A DNA stretch of 7,457 bases from Coriobacteriia bacterium (lineage in GTDB: Bacteria > Actinomycetota > Coriobacteriia > WRKU01 > WQUG01). Positions 6,094 through 7,457 of this stretch are shown here, one piece after another; position 1 is the first letter of the stretch, and the number at the start of each line of letters is the position of its first letter. Both the position numbers and the translations under genes were made by a program. The notes beneath the pieces were generated by a model. That model made no database searches, was not told where the DNA came from, and saw nothing but the letters and a program-made list of their open reading frames with translations. The DNA is taken from the NCBI GenBank assembly GCA_009785705.1, contig WQVS01000075.1:1-7457 (forward strand), read 5' to 3'.

Positions 6094-6443
6094 GACAGCA
6101 CCCCCTCTTTCCAGGCATAGGCAAGCCCAGCCAGTAAGATAGTGGCAAAAATGGTCATCTCAATAATGATGAACCATCCTGTAATGACATAGCTTGTTGC
6201 TATAGCCCAGGGAAACAAAAAGATGATTTTGATATCAAAGATAATGTAAAGAATCGCAAAGACAAAGTATCCTGGGCGAAAACGAATCCAGGGCTTACCA
6301 ATGGGTTTTACGCCACATTCATAGGTAAGTCCTTTTCCCTCTGTAGGTTTCGTTGGTGAAAGCAGCCATGAGAGCCCTAAGCCAATGCAGGCAAAGGCAG
6401 CGCCCACAATAATAAAGCTAGCTATGACAACTTGTTCAAACAC
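6084..6443 (-). CDS. nuoA: NADH-quinone oxidoreductase subunit A (GTG start)
   Basis: This small three-helix membrane subunit (ND3 family) has a TM1-2 loop that lies at the quinone cavity. The 119-residue product is the normal length. Signatures present are YECG (41-44, with Cys43), RFRPGYFVFAILYIIFD (54-70), FLFPWA (about 75-80), and a C-terminal GLAYAWKEGVLSW. The start is a GTG at 6443, preceded after 9 nt by the strong ribosome site AAAGGAG; no better ATG exists nearby. It is the first gene of the operon, 209 bases downstream of mscL. One oddity: the conserved acidic pair in TM2, usually FD(V/I)E, reads FDIK here, so Asp70 is kept but the glutamate is Lys72. Family assignment is not in doubt. 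Confidence 0.96.
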   Translation of the reverse strand: MFEQVVIASFIIVGAAFACIGLGLSWLLSPTKPTEGKGLTYECGVKPIGKPWIRFRPGYFVFAILYIIFDIKIIFLFPWAIATSYVITGWFIIIEMTIFATILLAGLAYAWKEGVLSWH

Positions 6444-6452
6444 CTACGAGGT

Positions 6453-6459
6453 CTCCTTT
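6453..6459 (-). promoter_or_regulatory. Ribosome binding site of nuoA
   Basis: AAAGGAG on the minus strand ends 9 nt before the GTG at 6443. This supports the unusual GTG start and rules out an internal methionine. Confidence 0.85.
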
Positions 6460-6531
6460 GTCTAAATCTGAAATTTAAGGCGGAATTATGCTCATTTTGT
6501 CTCAAATAAGCAGCTCAAAGCTAAGACTATA

Positions 6532-6561
6532 TTGTCGCACGAGACAGCAGTTTTGTCGCAC
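6532..6561. repeat. 9-bp direct repeat, 21-bp period, in the nuoA leader
   Basis: TTGTCGCAC occurs exactly at 6532-6540 and again at 6553-6561 (plus strand), start to start 21 bp, about two helical turns. Looser relatives, TTGTCTCAA at 6497-6505 and TTGTCTAAA at 6458-6466, occur closer to nuoA. The repeats lie about 32-61 nt downstream of the predicted transcription start. They could be a tandem operator or part of an RNA structure. I do not recognise the regulator. Confidence 0.6.
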
Positions 6562-6597
6562 TATTTTTGAGGAAACTCTAAGAAAGCTCCGTAGAAG

Positions 6598-6627
6598 AAT
6601 ATACCTTTACTTTAAGTGGATTGTAAA
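6598..6627 (-). promoter_or_regulatory. Predicted sigma70-type promoter of the nuo operon
   Basis: On the minus strand, TTTACA (6627-6622) is followed after 18 nt by TATATT (6603-6598). Each hexamer matches 5 of 6 consensus bases. The expected transcription start is an A near 6592, giving a leader of about 149 nt before the nuoA GTG. It is the best-scoring pair I could find by eye in the gap. It is a prediction from sequence only. Confidence 0.6.
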
Positions 6628-6652
6628 GAGAAAAAATAGTCAGGTATGCGAA

Positions 6653-7081
6653 CTAATCCGCAGACTCTTCTTCAGGAATGGCTTCGATTTTAGAAGTGCA
6701 GTGGGGACAGCGAGTAGCCGCCTTTTCTGCTTCACCAAAACAATAGGAACATTGACGCAGAGTAGACTCAGGCTCTGGTTGATTGTTTACTACCCTATTT
6801 ACTAGCTTCACGATAAGAAAAACAACTGCTGCCATGATGATGAAATTAATGACAGCGGTTATGAAGGCACCATAACGCAAGCTCACACCCCAGAACTCTA
6901 AGTGCAGACCATCAAAGTTGGCGCCTGCAAAAAGACCAATAACAGGAGACAAGACGTTATCAACTAAAGAATTCACAACTCCCTGAAAGGCAGCACCAAT
7001 AATAATGCCCACTGCAAGACTCATAACATTGCCCTGCAAGGCAAAATCTTTAAATTCTGCAATAAGTTTCTTCACTGCCAT
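6653..7081 (-). CDS. mscL: Large-conductance mechanosensitive channel with C-terminal zinc ribbon
   Basis: This is a homopentameric inner-membrane pore that opens under membrane tension to release solutes during hypo-osmotic shock. The 142-residue product begins with the MscL N-terminal amphipathic helix (FKDFALQGN, 10-18). TM1 (about 20-45) contains the AVGIIIGAAF pore constriction, then comes a short periplasmic loop, and TM2 (about 70-95) has AVINFIIMA. After the Pro/Glu linker the usual C-terminal bundle region is replaced by a Cys4 zinc-ribbon-like module (Cys111, 114, 125, 128: CxxC-x10-CxxC) and an acidic end. From memory, such tails occur in MscL of some Gram-positive groups. The ATG at 7081 is 7 nt after the upstream gene's stop, with only a weak ribosome site, so coupling to that gene is likely. 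There is no clear terminator before nuo. Confidence 0.97.
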   Translation of the reverse strand: MAVKKLIAEFKDFALQGNVMSLAVGIIIGAAFQGVVNSLVDNVLSPVIGLFAGANFDGLHLEFWGVSLRYGAFITAVINFIIMAAVVFLIVKLVNRVVNNQPEPESTLRQCSYCFGEAEKAATRCPHCTSKIEAIPEEESAD

Positions 7082-7088
7082 GCTACTT

Positions 7089-7457
7089 TTACTGTTGTGC
7101 TAATCTTCTGCAGAATTTGCAGACCGTACCCACTTGAAGGGTTGCCCCACAACCTGTACAAATAGTCTTAGTTGGCGCAGAATTCTCAACCTGAACAGCA
7201 GCACCAGTCGCTGTGCTCTCTGGCTTCAGCAGAGCAATAGTCTGATTCAGGCCAAAAACTAAAGTTGCCTCCTGATTTTGCTGGGCTGACATAGAGAGGT
7301 GCTTGCTTAAAACGGGACCCGCGACAGAGTGAACCTGCATTGCTGCTACAAATCCACTACGCCCAAGAGTTATGGTGGAAATGTCTTTGACTTCCACAAA
7401 GGAACTGGAGTCTGCAATATTTCTACCATACAAACGCTTAGTAGTAAGAAGAAAGCC
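7089..7457 (-). CDS. Unrecognised protein, PH-like segment plus C-terminal zinc ribbon, 5' end beyond window
   Basis: The reading frame stays open to the right edge, so the N-terminus is missing and 122 residues are visible. A TTG at 7433 is not a convincing start, because the eight codons before it continue smoothly as a hydrophobic strand (GFLLTTKRLYG). The pattern LLTTKRLY, then a charged stretch, then FVEVKDISTITLGRSG resembles the beta-strands of bacterial PH-like domains. That is a resemblance by eye, not a confirmed hit. A Ser/Ala/Gln-rich linker follows, then a C-terminal Cys4 ribbon, CTGC-x9-CKFC. No signal peptide or membrane helix is visible in this part. It lies 7 nt upstream of mscL, and both products end in zinc-ribbon motifs. 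Function is unknown; a role in sensing or regulating membrane state would be speculation. Confidence 0.75.
   Translation of the reverse strand, partial: GFLLTTKRLYGRNIADSSSFVEVKDISTITLGRSGFVAAMQVHSVAGPVLSKHLSMSAQQNQEATLVFGLNQTIALLKPESTATGAAVQVENSAPTKTICTGCGATLQVGTVCKFCRRLAQQ

Larger units (their letters stand above)
6444..6652 (-). other. nuo operon leader and mscL-nuoA intergenic region
   Basis: This 209-base gap between the mscL stop and the nuoA start is A/T-richer than the flanking genes and has no credible coding content. It holds a promoter near the mscL end, then a predicted untranslated leader of about 149 nt containing a 9-bp direct repeat and several TTGTC-like half-sites, and finally the nuoA ribosome site. 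I saw no FNR-type (TTGAT-N4-ATCAA) or Rex-type (TTGTGA-N6-TCACAA) palindrome by eye. No strong intrinsic terminator follows mscL, so read-through from mscL into nuo is possible. Confidence 0.7.

Noticed and set aside
6444..6652. FNR- or Rex-type operator in the nuo leader
   Set aside because: No TTGAT-N4-ATCAA or TTGTGA-N6-TCACAA palindrome could be found; the repeated element is a direct, not inverted, repeat.
6631..6662. Intrinsic terminator after mscL: 6-bp stem around the stop codon plus a T6 run
   Set aside because: The stem (minus strand TGCGGA/TTCGCA with a G-U pair) lies 10 nt from the T-run rather than beside it, and part of it is coding. Too weak to call a terminator.
6488..6805. 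Plus-strand open frame spanning the nuo leader and the mscL 3' end
   Set aside because: It runs antisense across the leader and into mscL, has a basic, unstructured composition and no homology signal I recognise; no ribosome site precedes it.
7431..7433. TTG start for the gene upstream of mscL
   Set aside because: The frame stays open to the window edge with plausible beta-strand sequence before the TTG, and no ribosome site is visible, so the gene is 5'-incomplete.

Overview
The window is almost entirely one minus-strand operon for a proton-pumping respiratory complex I (NADH:quinone oxidoreductase family). In transcription order, right to left, it reads nuoA-nuoB-nuoC-nuoD-nuoH-nuoI-nuoJ-nuoK-nuoL. 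NuoL is cut off by the left edge. The genes nuoE, nuoF and nuoG, which encode the NADH-oxidising module, normally sit between nuoD and nuoH. Here nuoD and nuoH overlap by one base, so that module is absent from this locus. The complex resembles the 11-subunit (Fpo/NDH-1-like) architecture: a quinone-reducing module (NuoB, C, D, I) on a membrane pump (NuoA, H, J, K, L, presumably M and N beyond the edge). Its electron donor cannot be identified from this window.

Upstream of nuoA (6444-6652) lies a 209-base gap holding a convincing minus-strand promoter and a leader of roughly 150 nt. The leader carries a 9-bp direct repeat with a 21-bp period. Further right are mscL (mechanosensitive channel with a C-terminal Cys4 zinc ribbon) and the 3' part of an unrecognised gene. 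The visible part of that gene resembles a bacterial PH-like fold and also ends in a Cys4 zinc ribbon. Those two genes are 7 bases apart and probably co-transcribed.

The nuo genes are packed very tightly. Junctions range from 11-base overlaps to 5-base gaps, and several Shine-Dalgarno sequences lie inside the preceding gene. This implies translational coupling and fixes the starts of nuoI, nuoJ and nuoK. Several subunits depart from the family. NuoA has Lys where the FD(V/I)E motif has Glu. NuoH lacks the Glu of its ER(R/K) motif and has other changes in quinone-site loops. NuoB and NuoI carry long basic, low-complexity C-terminal tails, and NuoJ carries an acidic one.

The organism is a bacterium with intermediate base composition. 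The nuoABCD-HIJKL order without EFG, together with a zinc-ribbon MscL, would fit an anaerobic actinobacterium of the Coriobacteriia. That is an inference from gene content, not proven by the sequence. I see no mobile elements, CRISPR arrays, tRNA or rRNA genes.
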